Assembly (NCBI RefSeq): GCF_005403045.1 | Contig: NZ_BJCL01000014.1 | Coordinates: 62,001 to 126,000 of the forward strand | DNA from: Pseudaquabacterium pictum | Lineage (GTDB): Bacteria; Pseudomonadota; Gammaproteobacteria; Burkholderiales; Burkholderiaceae_C | Direction of reading: 5' to 3' | DNA length: 64,000 nt | Part shown: positions 20,119-29,916 of the stretch, piece by piece | Position numbering within the stretch: the first letter of the stretch is position 1 | How the letters are laid out: every line of letters begins with the position of its first letter | The notes under the pieces: generated by a model | What the model was told of the DNA's origin: nothing | What the model saw: only the letters and a program-made list of their open reading frames with translations | Databases searched by the model: none | Position numbers and translations under genes: made by a program

Positions 20119-21713
20119 CAGCGGGTGATGGGCGGGCCCGGCTGGCCGTGCTGCTGGCGGCCCTGGCGCCGCTGCTGATCTGGCCGCTGGGCCACGGCCG
20201 GCTGCTGCACCCAGGGCCGGTGGCCGCGGGCGCACTGTTTTGCGCGGTCCTGTTGGCCAGCATGCCTGGACGCGGGCTGCGGCTGTCGGCCTGGCTGCTG
20301 TTGCTGCTGCTGCCGTCCACCCTGGCCTGGACGGCCACCGTGGCGGTGACCGGCGTGGGTCCGTCGCTGGCCAGCCTGGAATCGCTGACCGCCGGCGCCT
20401 ACCGCGAGGTGATCGACGCCGCCGGCCTGGCGCTGCGCCTGCCGAGCTTCGGCGTGGTGGGCCTGCTCACCATCGGCAGCGTCTGGCTGGCGCTGCGGCT
20501 GGCAAGGGGCTGCCGTCCTGCCCGGGGCGGACCGGTGGCCGCGCTGTTCCTGGTCACGCTGCTGCCGCTGCTGTTGGTCGTGCACGATGCGCGCTGGGGA
20601 CGCGAGCTGTCCCGCTGGCTCGGGCCCGAGGCGCACATCTCGGTGCCCGTGCTGTTCCAGCTCGGGTCGGCCAAGTCGTTGCTCTCGGAGACGCTCGACC
20701 GCGCCATCCTGCCCGACAACCGACTTGCCAAGCTGCCACGCGATGCAACCACCGCGCGGGTGGACTACCAGGCCGAACCAGGCGTGGCCATCTTCCTGGT
20801 GGGTGAGTCGCTGCGCGCCGACGCGTTGCTGCGCCCCGGCCGGGGCCGGGCGTCCGATGCGCTGGCCGAGCGCCTGGCCAGCGGCCTGGGTCAGCGCTTG
20901 CCCGATGCCTGTGCTGGTGGCAACGGCACCTTCGTGTCGGTGCCCAAGCTGATCACCGCGGCCACCTCGCCCGACCCCGCCCTGGCCGACGGCCAGCCCA
21001 CGCTGCTGGCACTGGCCAAGGCAGCGGGTGCCCGCACGGCTTACGTCAACAACCACGAGATCTGGGTCGTCCCCGAGGCGGGGCACGACTGGCAGCAGAA
21101 GCTGTCGTCGTCGTACTTCAGTGCCAGCGACGAGCAGGCCATCGCGGTGGTCGAAGACTTCGTGCAGCGCACCCGCGCGCCCACCCGGGCAGCACTGGTG
21201 CATCTCTACGGCCAGCACTTCCCCTACCACGAGCGTTATCCCGCCGGGCTGTTCCCGTCGGAGCCGGCGGGGCTGAGCGGGTCGGCGCTGGACGAACTGC
21301 GCTACCAGCGTGCGGCCGAGTTCGGCACCCAGCTGCTGCTGCGGCTGGCGCGCTTCATGGACGGCCTGGCCGAGCCGGCCTACCTGGTGTTCACCAGCGA
21401 CCACGGCGAGAACCTGGCGTCCGACGGCACCGGCAAGCAGTTCCACGCTGGGCCGGTCAATGGCCGGCATGACACCACCGTGCCGGTGCTGGTGCTGTGG
21501 AACCGCGCCTTCGCCGACAGCGGCCGACCGCAGCGCCTGGCTGCGCTGGCCAGGCAGGCGCCGCCGCTGGCGCACCGCGACGTCGCTGCCGCCTGGCTGC
21601 ATCTGCTGGGTGCGCCGGGCCCGCTGGCGCCCACCGAACCGGTGCTGACCTGGGGCGCGGCGCAGCCCGGCGATCGGCCCGGTGTGCTGCCTTGCACCGC
21701 ACTCGGGCCCTGA
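20115..21713 (+). CDS. EptA/OpgE-like phosphoethanolamine transferase (sulfatase fold, membrane)
   Basis: 532 residues. The N-terminal ~165 residues carry several hydrophobic helices (LLAALAPLLIWPL, LSAWLLLLLLPSTLAW, and others); the rest is a periplasmic sulfatase-fold domain. Metal and catalytic residues match EptA: Glu231 (FLVGESLRAD), likely nucleophile Thr272 (NGTFVSVP, equivalent to TAVSVP in EptA), Asp429-His430 (FTSDHGENL) and a further His in KQFHAGPV. The family transfers phosphoethanolamine to lipid A or glycans. The start codon overlaps the methyltransferase stop (ATGA). An upstream in-frame extension is a shadow. Confidence 0.83.
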   Translation: MTAGDGRARLAVLLAALAPLLIWPLGHGRLLHPGPVAAGALFCAVLLASMPGRGLRLSAWLLLLLLPSTLAWTATVAVTGVGPSLASLESLTAGAYREVIDAAGLALRLPSFGVVGLLTIGSVWLALRLARGCRPARGGPVAALFLVTLLPLLLVVHDARWGRELSRWLGPEAHISVPVLFQLGSAKSLLSETLDRAILPDNRLAKLPRDATTARVDYQAEPGVAIFLVGESLRADALLRPGRGRASDALAERLASGLGQRLPDACAGGNGTFVSVPKLITAATSPDPALADGQPTLLALAKAAGARTAYVNNHEIWVVPEAGHDWQQKLSSSYFSASDEQAIAVVEDFVQRTRAPTRAALVHLYGQHFPYHERYPAGLFPSEPAGLSGSALDELRYQRAAEFGTQLLLRLARFMDGLAEPAYLVFTSDHGENLASDGTGKQFHAGPVNGRHDTTVPVLVLWNRAFADSGRPQRLAALARQAPPLAHRDVAAAWLHLLGAPGPLAPTEPVLTWGAAQPGDRPGVLPCTALGP

Positions 21714-21821
21714 TCCGTGCCGCGCCTGCGTCGGGCCATTCGCCCACAATGGCGCGGGTCAGCCCCTCCAGTCCAAGCGCGCCGGCAACCGATCCCCTGA
21801 CGACCACCACCAAGGACACCC

Positions 21822-22328
21822 ATGGCCAAGACCGCCAAGACCCCGAAGACCGCCACCGCCATCAACATCGGCATCAGCGAGAAGGACCGCGCCGCCATCG
21901 CCGGCGGGCTGAGCCAGCTGCTGGCCGACACCTACACGCTGTACCTGACGACCCACAACTTCCACTGGAACGTCACCGGGCCGATGTTCAACACGCTGCA
22001 TGCGATGTTCATGGTCCAGTACACCGAGCTGTGGAATGCGGTGGACCCGGTGGCCGAGCGCATCCGCTCGCTGGGCCACACCGCGCCGGGCTCGTATGCG
22101 CAGTTCGCCGCGCTGTCGACACTGCCCGATGCGCCCATCACGCCGCCCAAGGCGCTGGCCATGGTCAAGATCCTGGTCGAGGGGCATGAGGCCGTGGCCC
22201 GCACCGCGCGCGGCATCTTCCCGCTGGCCGACAAGGCCGGCGACGAGCCCACCGCCGACCTGCTGACCCAGCGCCTGACGGTGCACGAGCAGACGGCCTG
22301 GATGCTGCGCAGCCTGCTGGAAGAGTGA
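21822..22328 (+). CDS. dps: Dps family DNA-binding ferritin-like protein
   Basis: 168 residues, normal for Dps, which stores iron at dodecamer interfaces and protects DNA from oxidants. The Lys/Thr-rich N-tail ([15 protein letters not shown]) is the DNA-contact type. The ferroxidase motif is [20 protein letters not shown], with further ligands in [15 protein letters not shown]. The RBS AAGGA lies nine bases before the ATG. Placed just downstream of the oxyR-katG block, consistent with an oxidative-stress neighbourhood, although its own promoter between 21714 and 21821 was not resolved. Confidence 0.95.
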   Translation: MAKTAKTPKTATAINIGISEKDRAAIAGGLSQLLADTYTLYLTTHNFHWNVTGPMFNTLHAMFMVQYTELWNAVDPVAERIRSLGHTAPGSYAQFAALSTLPDAPITPPKALAMVKILVEGHEAVARTARGIFPLADKAGDEPTADLLTQRLTVHEQTAWMLRSLLEE

Positions 22329-22346
22329 GCGCTGCCCCCTGGCCGC

Positions 22347-22829
22347 TCAGGTCAGGCGGTAGAAGTCCAGCTTCACCACGCTGGCCTCGCGCCGGCCCAC
22401 GCTGATGGCGATCAGCTTGTTCAGGTGCAGCCAGGCCGGCGCGCCGGTGGTGAAGCGCACGGCGGTGCGGAAGTAGTACGCGGCTGGCGGCACGTTCTCG
22501 CCACGGGCCAGCCGCGCCATCACCTCCGGCGGACCGTGGCGCACGCCATCGCTCCTGACCTCGATCAAGCCGCCGTCGTCGGCGCGGATCACGTAGTGCG
22601 CGGCGATGTCCAGCGCGCCATCGGCCCGGTTGACCTGCCAGTCGACACCGCCCTCGACCAGCGTGCCGTTCAGCTCGGGCCCGCGCACCGTGCCGCCGCG
22701 CAGCGGCACGAAGCGGCGCTCGCCGTGCGGGCCCGGTCCCAGCGTGACCAGCGCGCCCACCTGGCAGTGCACCTGGGTCATCGGGATCAGCAGCGGCGGC
22801 GGTGGCAGCGGGGTGTGGTCGGTGGTCAT
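22347..22829 (-). CDS. DUF3237 domain protein
   Basis: 160 residues. The sequence fits DUF3237, a small beta-barrel domain of unknown biochemical role: RFVPLRGGTVRGPELNGTLVEGG, then AHYVIRADDGGLIEVRSDGVRHG (positions 22540-22720). Homologues often sit beside tannase/feruloyl esterase or aromatic catabolism genes, and here it follows the tannase-type gene by 17 bases on the same strand. No signal peptide. The start ATG is supported by the conserved LIPMTQVHCQV beginning soon after; the RBS is poor, so coupling to the upstream gene is likely. Confidence 0.8.
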   Translation of the reverse strand: MTTDHTPLPPPPLLIPMTQVHCQVGALVTLGPGPHGERRFVPLRGGTVRGPELNGTLVEGGVDWQVNRADGALDIAAHYVIRADDGGLIEVRSDGVRHGPPEVMARLARGENVPPAAYYFRTAVRFTTGAPAWLHLNKLIAISVGRREASVVKLDFYRLT

Positions 22830-22846
22830 CTTGGTCGGCCGTGGGT

Positions 22847-24547
22847 TCAGGGATTGGCGCAGCGGAAGCTGGCGGCGGATTCCACATCGCCGCCGGCATA
22901 GCGCGGCACCTGCGGATGCGGGCACAGCGGCCGGCTGCGCTGCGGCGACCAGCTGGCCGGCAGCTCCTTGTTGGCCGGGTTCACCTTGGCCACCAGGCGG
23001 TCGGGCGCCTGGCCCTTCTCCACCCAGTTGACCAGCGCGTCCAGCGCATCCACCTGGTCGGTGGCCGGGCCGCCCTGGCAGTGGCCCATGCCCGGCACCG
23101 GGAACACCCGCGCCACCTGGCCGGCCTTGGCCAGCCCCAGGTTGGCCTGCAGCCGGTCGGCCCAGCGCAGCGTGTCGTTGACCGAGAACACCGGATCGCT
23201 GTTGCCGTGCAGCACGATCATCTTGCCGCCGCGGCGGGCGAACTCGGTCAGCAGCGGGTTCTCCGCATCGGGCGGCGTCATGAAGGCCATGGCCGATTCG
23301 GTGAACAGCGCATTGCTGGCAAAGATCTTCGGCGCATCGCGGTCGAAGTCGAAGGCCGCCAGGTAGGCCACCAGGTCGGCCGGCGTGCCGCGCACCGGGG
23401 TGGGCGGCGTGGTGAAGATGTGCGACAGCGAGCCCGCGCCCATCACCGCGATGATCGGCATCTTGTCCCAGGGCGGCACGGTGGATTCCAGCTTCCAGGT
23501 GCGCCAGCCGCCGGCGGCGATGCCGGCGTCGAACGACCAGTCGCTGTAGAGCTGCTGGCCGCGGCTGTTGCGTGGGCCGTCGAAGCTGCGCTGCAGCGCC
23601 GCCACCTGGGTGGCGCTGAGGCAGCCATCGGCCTTGCCGGCGGCGCACTGCAGTTCGGCCAGCTTGAACACCTTCTGGCAGCGCGCCAGGTCGCCGACGA
23701 TGCCGTCGACCAGCAGGTCGAGTGCATCGCAGCGGGCCAGCACCCGGTCGGCCACCAGCTTCAGGTCGGCCGGGCTGAAGGCGCGGCGGATGTCGGGGTC
23801 GACGCTGCGCCAGGCCTGCACATCCCAGGCATGCTGCACAGCCGCCTTGGGCAGGTTGAAGCCGGGGGCGCTGGCCAGGATGCCGTCGTAGCGGCTGCCC
23901 TGCCGGCTGGCCGCCACCATGCCGTGGCGCCCGCCGTTGCTGCAGCCGGCCATGTAATGGCGCTGCGCCGGCTTGCCGTAGTGGCTGCTGATCAAGGCCT
24001 GGGCCACCGGCCACAGCGCATCGGTGGCGGCATAGCCGTAGTCGCGCCGGGCCTGGCGGTCCAGACCGAAGACATTGCCGCGCACCAGGCCGGTGGCCAG
24101 GTTGGCCGGGTCTTCACCGGCATGGCCGGCATCGCTGCTCAGCACCGCGAAGCCGCGGGTCAGCGCATCAGGCAGGGTGGCGCCCTGCGGACCGAAGGCC
24201 GGCACCACCACGCCATCATTGCCGCCGTTGACCTGGTGCAGGAAGCGCTGGTTCCAGTTCTGCGGCAGCCGCATCTCGAAGCCGATGGCATAGCGCTTGC
24301 CATCGTCGCCCTGGCGGTCGTTCAGCTTGCCGGTGACCAGGCAGTGCGCCGGGCGGCCCTTGTCATCGGCGGGCAGGTTGCGGGTGTCGGTGATGTCGAG
24401 CTTGCCTATCGCCTTCAGTGCCGACGGCAGCTGCCCGCAGGGCGTGCCGCCGCTGGGCGCGGTGCTGGCGCAGCTGGCCAGCAGGGCGGCCAGGGCAGGC
24501 AGTGCCAGCCAGGTGAGGGTGGGGCGCGGGGGGCGGTGGTCGGGCAT
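22847..24547 (-). CDS. Tannase/feruloyl esterase family lipoprotein
   Basis: 566 residues starting at an ATG with AGGAGA eight bases before. The signal peptide ends in a lipobox (LLASC, Cys about 25), so it is a predicted lipoprotein. The nucleophile elbow is AGCSNGGRHGM, and the C-terminal catalytic region contains VLHGNSDPVFSV (Asp) and PGMGHCQGG (His). Several cysteines typical of tannases are present, including a Cys next to the nucleophile Ser that in characterised members pairs with one by the catalytic His. Hydrolyses ester bonds of plant phenolics such as tannins or feruloyl esters; the exact substrate is unknown. Likely operon: mmsA, this gene, DUF3237. Confidence 0.9.
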   Translation of the reverse strand: MPDHRPPRPTLTWLALPALAALLASCASTAPSGGTPCGQLPSALKAIGKLDITDTRNLPADDKGRPAHCLVTGKLNDRQGDDGKRYAIGFEMRLPQNWNQRFLHQVNGGNDGVVVPAFGPQGATLPDALTRGFAVLSSDAGHAGEDPANLATGLVRGNVFGLDRQARRDYGYAATDALWPVAQALISSHYGKPAQRHYMAGCSNGGRHGMVAASRQGSRYDGILASAPGFNLPKAAVQHAWDVQAWRSVDPDIRRAFSPADLKLVADRVLARCDALDLLVDGIVGDLARCQKVFKLAELQCAAGKADGCLSATQVAALQRSFDGPRNSRGQQLYSDWSFDAGIAAGGWRTWKLESTVPPWDKMPIIAVMGAGSLSHIFTTPPTPVRGTPADLVAYLAAFDFDRDAPKIFASNALFTESAMAFMTPPDAENPLLTEFARRGGKMIVLHGNSDPVFSVNDTLRWADRLQANLGLAKAGQVARVFPVPGMGHCQGGPATDQVDALDALVNWVEKGQAPDRLVAKVNPANKELPASWSPQRSRPLCPHPQVPRYAGGDVESAASFRCANP

Positions 24548-24617
24548 CGGGCGGGTCTCCTGCGGCAGCCTGGTGGCCGCAGGCCGCATCATGCCGTGCC
24601 CGGCGCGCCCCGCCCGC

Positions 24618-26138
<1,521 letters not shown>

Positions 26139-26218
26139 GGCGTGTCTCCGGCTGGTTGGCGAACAGGGCTGCAGTCTAGGCAGTGCAGCCGATGGCGACT
26201 AGCGGGTCGCTGCTGGAA

Positions 26219-26244
26219 TCATTGTTCATGATCATGAACAATGA
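26219..26244. promoter_or_regulatory. Perfect 26-bp palindrome, candidate LysR operator between mmsA and LysR gene
   Basis: The left half TCATTGTTCATGA (26219-26231) is followed immediately by its exact complement (26232-26244). It is the only AT-rich patch nearby and lies 25 bases before the LysR ATG and 80 bases from the mmsA ATG. Position and symmetry fit an autoregulatory LysR-type site controlling both divergent genes. Confidence 0.75.
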
Positions 26245-26269
26245 CTGACCGGAACCCAGAACAGACGAC

Positions 26270-27205
26270 ATGGACCTGCGCCGCATCGAGACCCTCTGGA
26301 GCCATGTGCACTGGCTGTGCGTGCTGGGCACGCTGGGCAGCTTCACCGCCGCGGCGCAACGCCTGGGCTTCAGCAAGGCGGCGATGAGCCAGCGCATCAG
26401 CGAGCTGGAGCGCGCCGCCGGCGTGCCGCTGGTGCTGCGCACCACCCGCAGCGTGCGCTTGACCGAGGCCGGCCAGCAGCTGGCCGATGCGACCGGCGGC
26501 GCCTTCGAGGCCATCGGCACCGCCTTTGCCGGCATCAAGGACCTGGCCGCCACGCCGCGCGGCCGGCTGCGGCTGACCGCGCCGGTGGCGCTGGCACGCC
26601 AGCAGATCGTGCCGCTGCTGCCGGCCTTCCTGCGCGCCCACCCCGAGGTGCGGCTGGACCTGGACCTGTCGGACCGCCTGGTGCCGCTGGCCCAGGAGGG
26701 CTACGACCTGGCCATCCGCCACACCCACGCCCCGCCCGAGACGCACACCGCCTGGACGCTGTGCGCCACCCGCTCGGTGCTGGTGGCCAGCCGCGCCTAC
26801 CTGCGCCGCCGCGGCACGCCCGCAGCGCCGGCCGATCTGGCGCAGCACGACTGCCTGCACTACCTGCGCCCCGGCGATGCGCCGGCCTGGCAGCTGGCGC
26901 CGGTCGGTGTCGATGGCGGGACCAAGGTCACCGTGCCGGTGGCCGGCCCGTTCGCCGCCAACAACAGCGAGGCCCTGCGCGAGGCGGCGCTGGCCGGCCT
27001 GGGCATCGCCCTGCTGCCCGACTTCAGCGCCCAGGCTGCGCTACGCGCCGGCAAGCTGGTGCCGGTGCTGCCGGGCTGGCAGCCGGTGGGCAGCTTTGGC
27101 GCGCACCTGTACGCCATCCGGCCTTACAGCCCCTACGTGCCGCGGGCGGTGCAGGCGCTGGTGGCGCACCTGCGGGAGGGCCTGCGGGCGGGCTTCGGGG
27201 AATGA
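26270..27205 (+). CDS. LysR-family transcriptional regulator (divergent from mmsA)
   Basis: 311 residues. The winged helix-turn-helix is at the N-terminus (LGSFTAAAQRLGFSKAAMSQ, recognition helix included) and the substrate-binding effector domain spans about residues 95-300. It belongs to the large LysR group related to DsdC/PtxR-like uncharacterised regulators, so the ligand is unknown; a methylmalonate or phenolic pathway intermediate would fit the neighbours. The perfect palindrome immediately upstream is its likely operator. Convergent with the GFA gene after a 23-base gap. Confidence 0.9.
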   Translation: MDLRRIETLWSHVHWLCVLGTLGSFTAAAQRLGFSKAAMSQRISELERAAGVPLVLRTTRSVRLTEAGQQLADATGGAFEAIGTAFAGIKDLAATPRGRLRLTAPVALARQQIVPLLPAFLRAHPEVRLDLDLSDRLVPLAQEGYDLAIRHTHAPPETHTAWTLCATRSVLVASRAYLRRRGTPAAPADLAQHDCLHYLRPGDAPAWQLAPVGVDGGTKVTVPVAGPFAANNSEALREAALAGLGIALLPDFSAQAALRAGKLVPVLPGWQPVGSFGAHLYAIRPYSPYVPRAVQALVAHLREGLRAGFGE

Positions 27206-27228
27206 GTGCGTCGCGCCGCGCGCTGCGT

Positions 27229-27624
27229 TCAGGGCGTGCCCGGGGCATCGAGCGCCGGCAGTTCGTACCAGTCGGGCTTGCTGGCGTCCCAGACATGCTT
27301 GCGCAGCCGCATGCCGGTATGGCGGCCGAACAGGCCCGCCGCCAGCAGCAGCCGGGGCGAGCCCTGGGCGTCCTTGTAGAGGCGGCTGCCGCAGTTGCGG
27401 CAGAAGGCGCGCACCACCGTCGCGCTGGAGTCGTGGCGCTGCACCGACGCCTCGCCCTCCAGGCGCACGGCCTCGCGGTCGGCGGCGATCATCGCGAAGA
27501 ATTTGCCGTGCAGCTGCTGGCAGTCCTCGCAGTGGCAGGCGACGATGCCGAAGCGCGTGGCCGGCACAGTCAGACGCACGGCGCCGCAGTGGCAGCGGCC
27601 CTGCAGCAGATCGGTGTCGGGCAT
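27229..27624 (-). CDS. GFA family zinc protein (glutathione-formaldehyde adduct type)
   Basis: 131 residues. The metal-binding cysteines are CHCG (near residue 11), CHCEDC (near 30) and FCRNCGSRL (near 75), exactly the GFA/Mss4-like pattern. Some members bind glutathione and promote S-hydroxymethylglutathione formation from formaldehyde, but many have unknown roles. It is the last of four same-strand genes beginning with the DJ-1-like gene, with 36 bases separating it from the monooxygenase-domain gene. A carbonyl or electrophile detoxification role would suit both the family and the neighbours, but this is inference. Confidence 0.87.
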   Translation of the reverse strand: MPDTDLLQGRCHCGAVRLTVPATRFGIVACHCEDCQQLHGKFFAMIAADREAVRLEGEASVQRHDSSATVVRAFCRNCGSRLYKDAQGSPRLLLAAGLFGRHTGMRLRKHVWDASKPDWYELPALDAPGTP

Positions 27625-27660
27625 CGGGTGTCCTCCGGGTGTGGTGTGTCCAGTGGGGGG

Positions 27661-28236
27661 TCAGGCGGCCCGCTGCCGCGAAGCAGGGTAGATCCAGCGC
27701 GCCAGCCGGCGCGTCAGCAGCGGCATCAGCCACCAGGTCATCAGTGCCACCTCGATGGCGATGGTCAGCAGCAGGCGCAGCCAGGGCGGCCCCTGCGGCC
27801 ACAGCACCGCGATTGCGCCGCCGACCAGCGTGACGAGCCCCCACACCACGGCCACCATCAACACCGCCATGCGCCACCGCACCGGCTGCGGCACCACGGT
27901 ACCGGCGGGCGGGCTGAACCAGAACTCCAGGCCGGTCTGCTCGGCCCAGGCGGCGTCGGCCACCACATGCGGCGCCACCGCCGCGGCGAACGCGGCGCGC
28001 CGCTCGCTGCGCTCGAAGGCGCGCAACTGCGCCACGCTGGCGAAGCGGATGACGCTGGTGTAGGCCAGCGGGGCCGCACCCGGCGCGGGGCGCTGCGTGG
28101 TGGCGCCCAGGTAGCCGTCGAACTGCGCACCATCGGCCTGCAGTGCGGCCAGTGCTGCCTCGTAGGCGGCCTCATGGCCGGGCTTGACGTGGCGTGTGAC
28201 GATGGCGGTCACGCCCGCGCCGGCGGGCTCATCCAC
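27661..28236 (-). CDS. Antibiotic biosynthesis monooxygenase-domain membrane protein
   Basis: 191 residues. The first ~95 form an ABM-type dimeric alpha-beta barrel domain (VTRHVKPGHEAAYEAAL, then TSVIRFASVAQLRAFERS). Two hydrophobic helices follow at about residues 120-142 and 152-172 (VLMVAVVWGLVTLVGGAIAV and the next). Such proteins are often annotated as ABM with a C-terminal membrane anchor. The start overlaps the preceding hydrolase gene by eight bases, indicating translational coupling. The enzymatic activity of this family is uncertain. Confidence 0.78.
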   Translation of the reverse strand: MDEPAGAGVTAIVTRHVKPGHEAAYEAALAALQADGAQFDGYLGATTQRPAPGAAPLAYTSVIRFASVAQLRAFERSERRAAFAAAVAPHVVADAAWAEQTGLEFWFSPPAGTVVPQPVRWRMAVLMVAVVWGLVTLVGGAIAVLWPQGPPWLRLLLTIAIEVALMTWWLMPLLTRRLARWIYPASRQRAA

Positions 28237-29059
28237 CTGCCGCTTCCAGCAGGGCCTGCGCCAGTGCCGCCGGCTGGCTCAGGAAGGGCGAGTGGCCGCT
28301 GTCGATCGGCACCACCCGCGCCACTGGCGTGCGCTCCAGCATCTGCTGCTGCATCTGCGGGCTGATGGCGCGATCGCGCAGCGTCTGGATGTAGACCTTG
28401 GGCACGCGGCCGTAGCGTTCGGCCGTCAGGGCCACCGGCGTGCCAGCGGGCTTCAGCGGCTCGCGCTGGTGGAAGTCACGCAGGGTGCGGGCCTGGTCGG
28501 CCGCGCTGCAGTCGCCGCAGAACAGCATCACCACGTCTTGCTCGAGCACGCCGGCCGTGCTGTAGTCCTTGGCGACGACGAAGTTCTGCGGCGTGAAGCC
28601 GTTCCAGCGGTCGCGCTCGGCCAGCTTGGCCATGCTCTGGTCGGCCGCGCCGGCCTGCGGCAGGTAGGCGCCGACGAAGACCAGGGCGCGGATGCGCGCG
28701 GGCATCGCCTCGGCCACGTTGGCGATGGTGATGCCGCCGAAGCTGTGGCCCACCAGCACCACTGGTGCGGGCTCGGCGCTGACCGCGGCGGCCACCTGCG
28801 CGCGGTAGCTGTCGAGCGTGATCTGCGCCAGCGGCGTGGTGTCCCCCGCACGGCCGGGCAGGCGCACGGCCACGACCTTGTGGCCGGCGGCCTGGAGCCG
28901 GGGCACCACCTCGCTCCAGGCGCGCTCGTCCTGAAATGCCCCGTGGACCAGGACGAAGGTGGGTTTCGGAGCGACGGGCAGGCCCGTCGTGCAGGCCGTG
29001 GCCACCGCCAGCAAGGGCAGCAGCGCCAGCCCTCGGCGTCGCATCGTGTGCATGGTCAT
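28229..29059 (-). CDS. Alpha/beta hydrolase, predicted lipoprotein or secreted esterase
   Basis: 276 residues. N-terminal signal with a possible lipobox (LLAVATAC). Hydrolase core: VLVHGAFQDERAWSEVVPRL (oxyanion strand), nucleophile elbow VGHSFGG, and a C-terminal His in IDSGHSPFLSQP. Most similar in pattern to the salicylate/methyl esterase and EstC-like group. Three close in-frame ATGs (29059, 29053, 29044) make the exact start uncertain. It lies seven bases after the DJ-1-like gene and overlaps the ABM gene, so it belongs to that operon. Substrate unknown. Confidence 0.85.
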   Translation of the reverse strand: MTMHTMRRRGLALLPLLAVATACTTGLPVAPKPTFVLVHGAFQDERAWSEVVPRLQAAGHKVVAVRLPGRAGDTTPLAQITLDSYRAQVAAAVSAEPAPVVLVGHSFGGITIANVAEAMPARIRALVFVGAYLPQAGAADQSMAKLAERDRWNGFTPQNFVVAKDYSTAGVLEQDVVMLFCGDCSAADQARTLRDFHQREPLKPAGTPVALTAERYGRVPKVYIQTLRDRAISPQMQQQMLERTPVARVVPIDSGHSPFLSQPAALAQALLEAAGG

Positions 29060-29066
29060 CCCCCGT

Positions 29067-29810
29067 TCAACGGCCCAGGGCCTCGATCACCAGGGCCGCC
29101 GCTGCCGCGCCCGAGCATTGCTGCTGGCCGGTGACCAGCCGCCCGTCGCGCACCGCAAAGGCGCGGAACTTCTGGTCGACGACGAAATTCGTGCCGGCGA
29201 TCTTGCGCGCCTCGTCCTCGATCCAGAACGGCTGGATGCGCATGCCGATGAAGCTGTCGGCATAGGCCTCTTCGCTGTTGGCGAAGCCGGTCCAGGTCTT
29301 GCCGTGCACCAGCAGGCGGCCGTCGGACAGCACCGTCTTCAGCAGCACGCAGGTGCCGTGGCACACCAGGGCCAGCACCTTGCCGTCCTCGTACACCTGG
29401 GCCAGCGTGCGGTGCAGCGCGGTGTTGTCGATGAAGCTCACCATCGGGCTCTGGCCGCCGGCCACGAACACCGCGTCGAAGCGGGACAGGTCGACGTCGG
29501 CCAGCCGCTGCGTGGCCTGCAGCTTGGCGGCATGCGCCGGGCTGGACAGGAAGCCCAGGCTGATCAGGTCGTGGGCCGAATAGCCGCTGGCGTCTCGCGG
29601 GTCGGAGTAGCTGTCGAGCAGCAGGGCGCCGCCCTCGGGGCTGCAGATCTCGACCTCGTAGCCGGCCTCGGTGAAGGTCCAGTGGGGATGCGTGAGTTCG
29701 GCCGCCCACACGCCGATGGGCCAGCCGGTGGTGGGGCTGGTGGCCGGGTTGGCAGCGATCATCAGCACGCGGCGCGGCGCGGTGCCGCTGGGATTGGTGT
29801 CGGTGGCCAT
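29067..29810 (-). CDS. DJ-1/PfpI-family protein (type 1 glutamine amidotransferase-like)
   Basis: 247 residues; the start has AAGGAG six bases upstream. The nucleophile elbow is LALVCHGTCVLL with the reactive Cys, and the early segment EICSPEGGALLLDSYSDPRD resembles the Hsp31/YhbO-like glyoxalase-III branch. Family members act as chaperones, deglycases or glutathione-independent glyoxalases on reactive carbonyls. It is the first gene of a four-gene same-strand set (this, hydrolase, ABM protein, GFA protein) and is divergent from a LysR gene 103 bases away, its likely regulator. Confidence 0.87.
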   Translation of the reverse strand: MATDTNPSGTAPRRVLMIAANPATSPTTGWPIGVWAAELTHPHWTFTEAGYEVEICSPEGGALLLDSYSDPRDASGYSAHDLISLGFLSSPAHAAKLQATQRLADVDLSRFDAVFVAGGQSPMVSFIDNTALHRTLAQVYEDGKVLALVCHGTCVLLKTVLSDGRLLVHGKTWTGFANSEEAYADSFIGMRIQPFWIEDEARKIAGTNFVVDQKFRAFAVRDGRLVTGQQQCSGAAAAALVIEALGR

Positions 29811-29890
29811 GGGGGCTCCTTGGGGGTCCGGCGGGATGGGGGCCATGATCTGGTCGGGCAGAAGATCCATCAATCGGCCAGAATGAAACT

Positions 29891-29916
29891 CATCGTTGTT
29901 ATAGGAGACAACAATG
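29891..29916 (+). promoter_or_regulatory. Inverted repeat over the LysR ribosome-binding site and start codon
   Basis: CATCGTTGTT (29891-29900) and GACAACAATG (29907-29916) pair with one mismatch and one wobble. The six-base loop is ATAGGA, so the AGGAG ribosome site and the AUG are both within the hairpin. It may act as a LysR operator in DNA, as a translation-limiting hairpin in RNA, or both. Confidence 0.45.
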
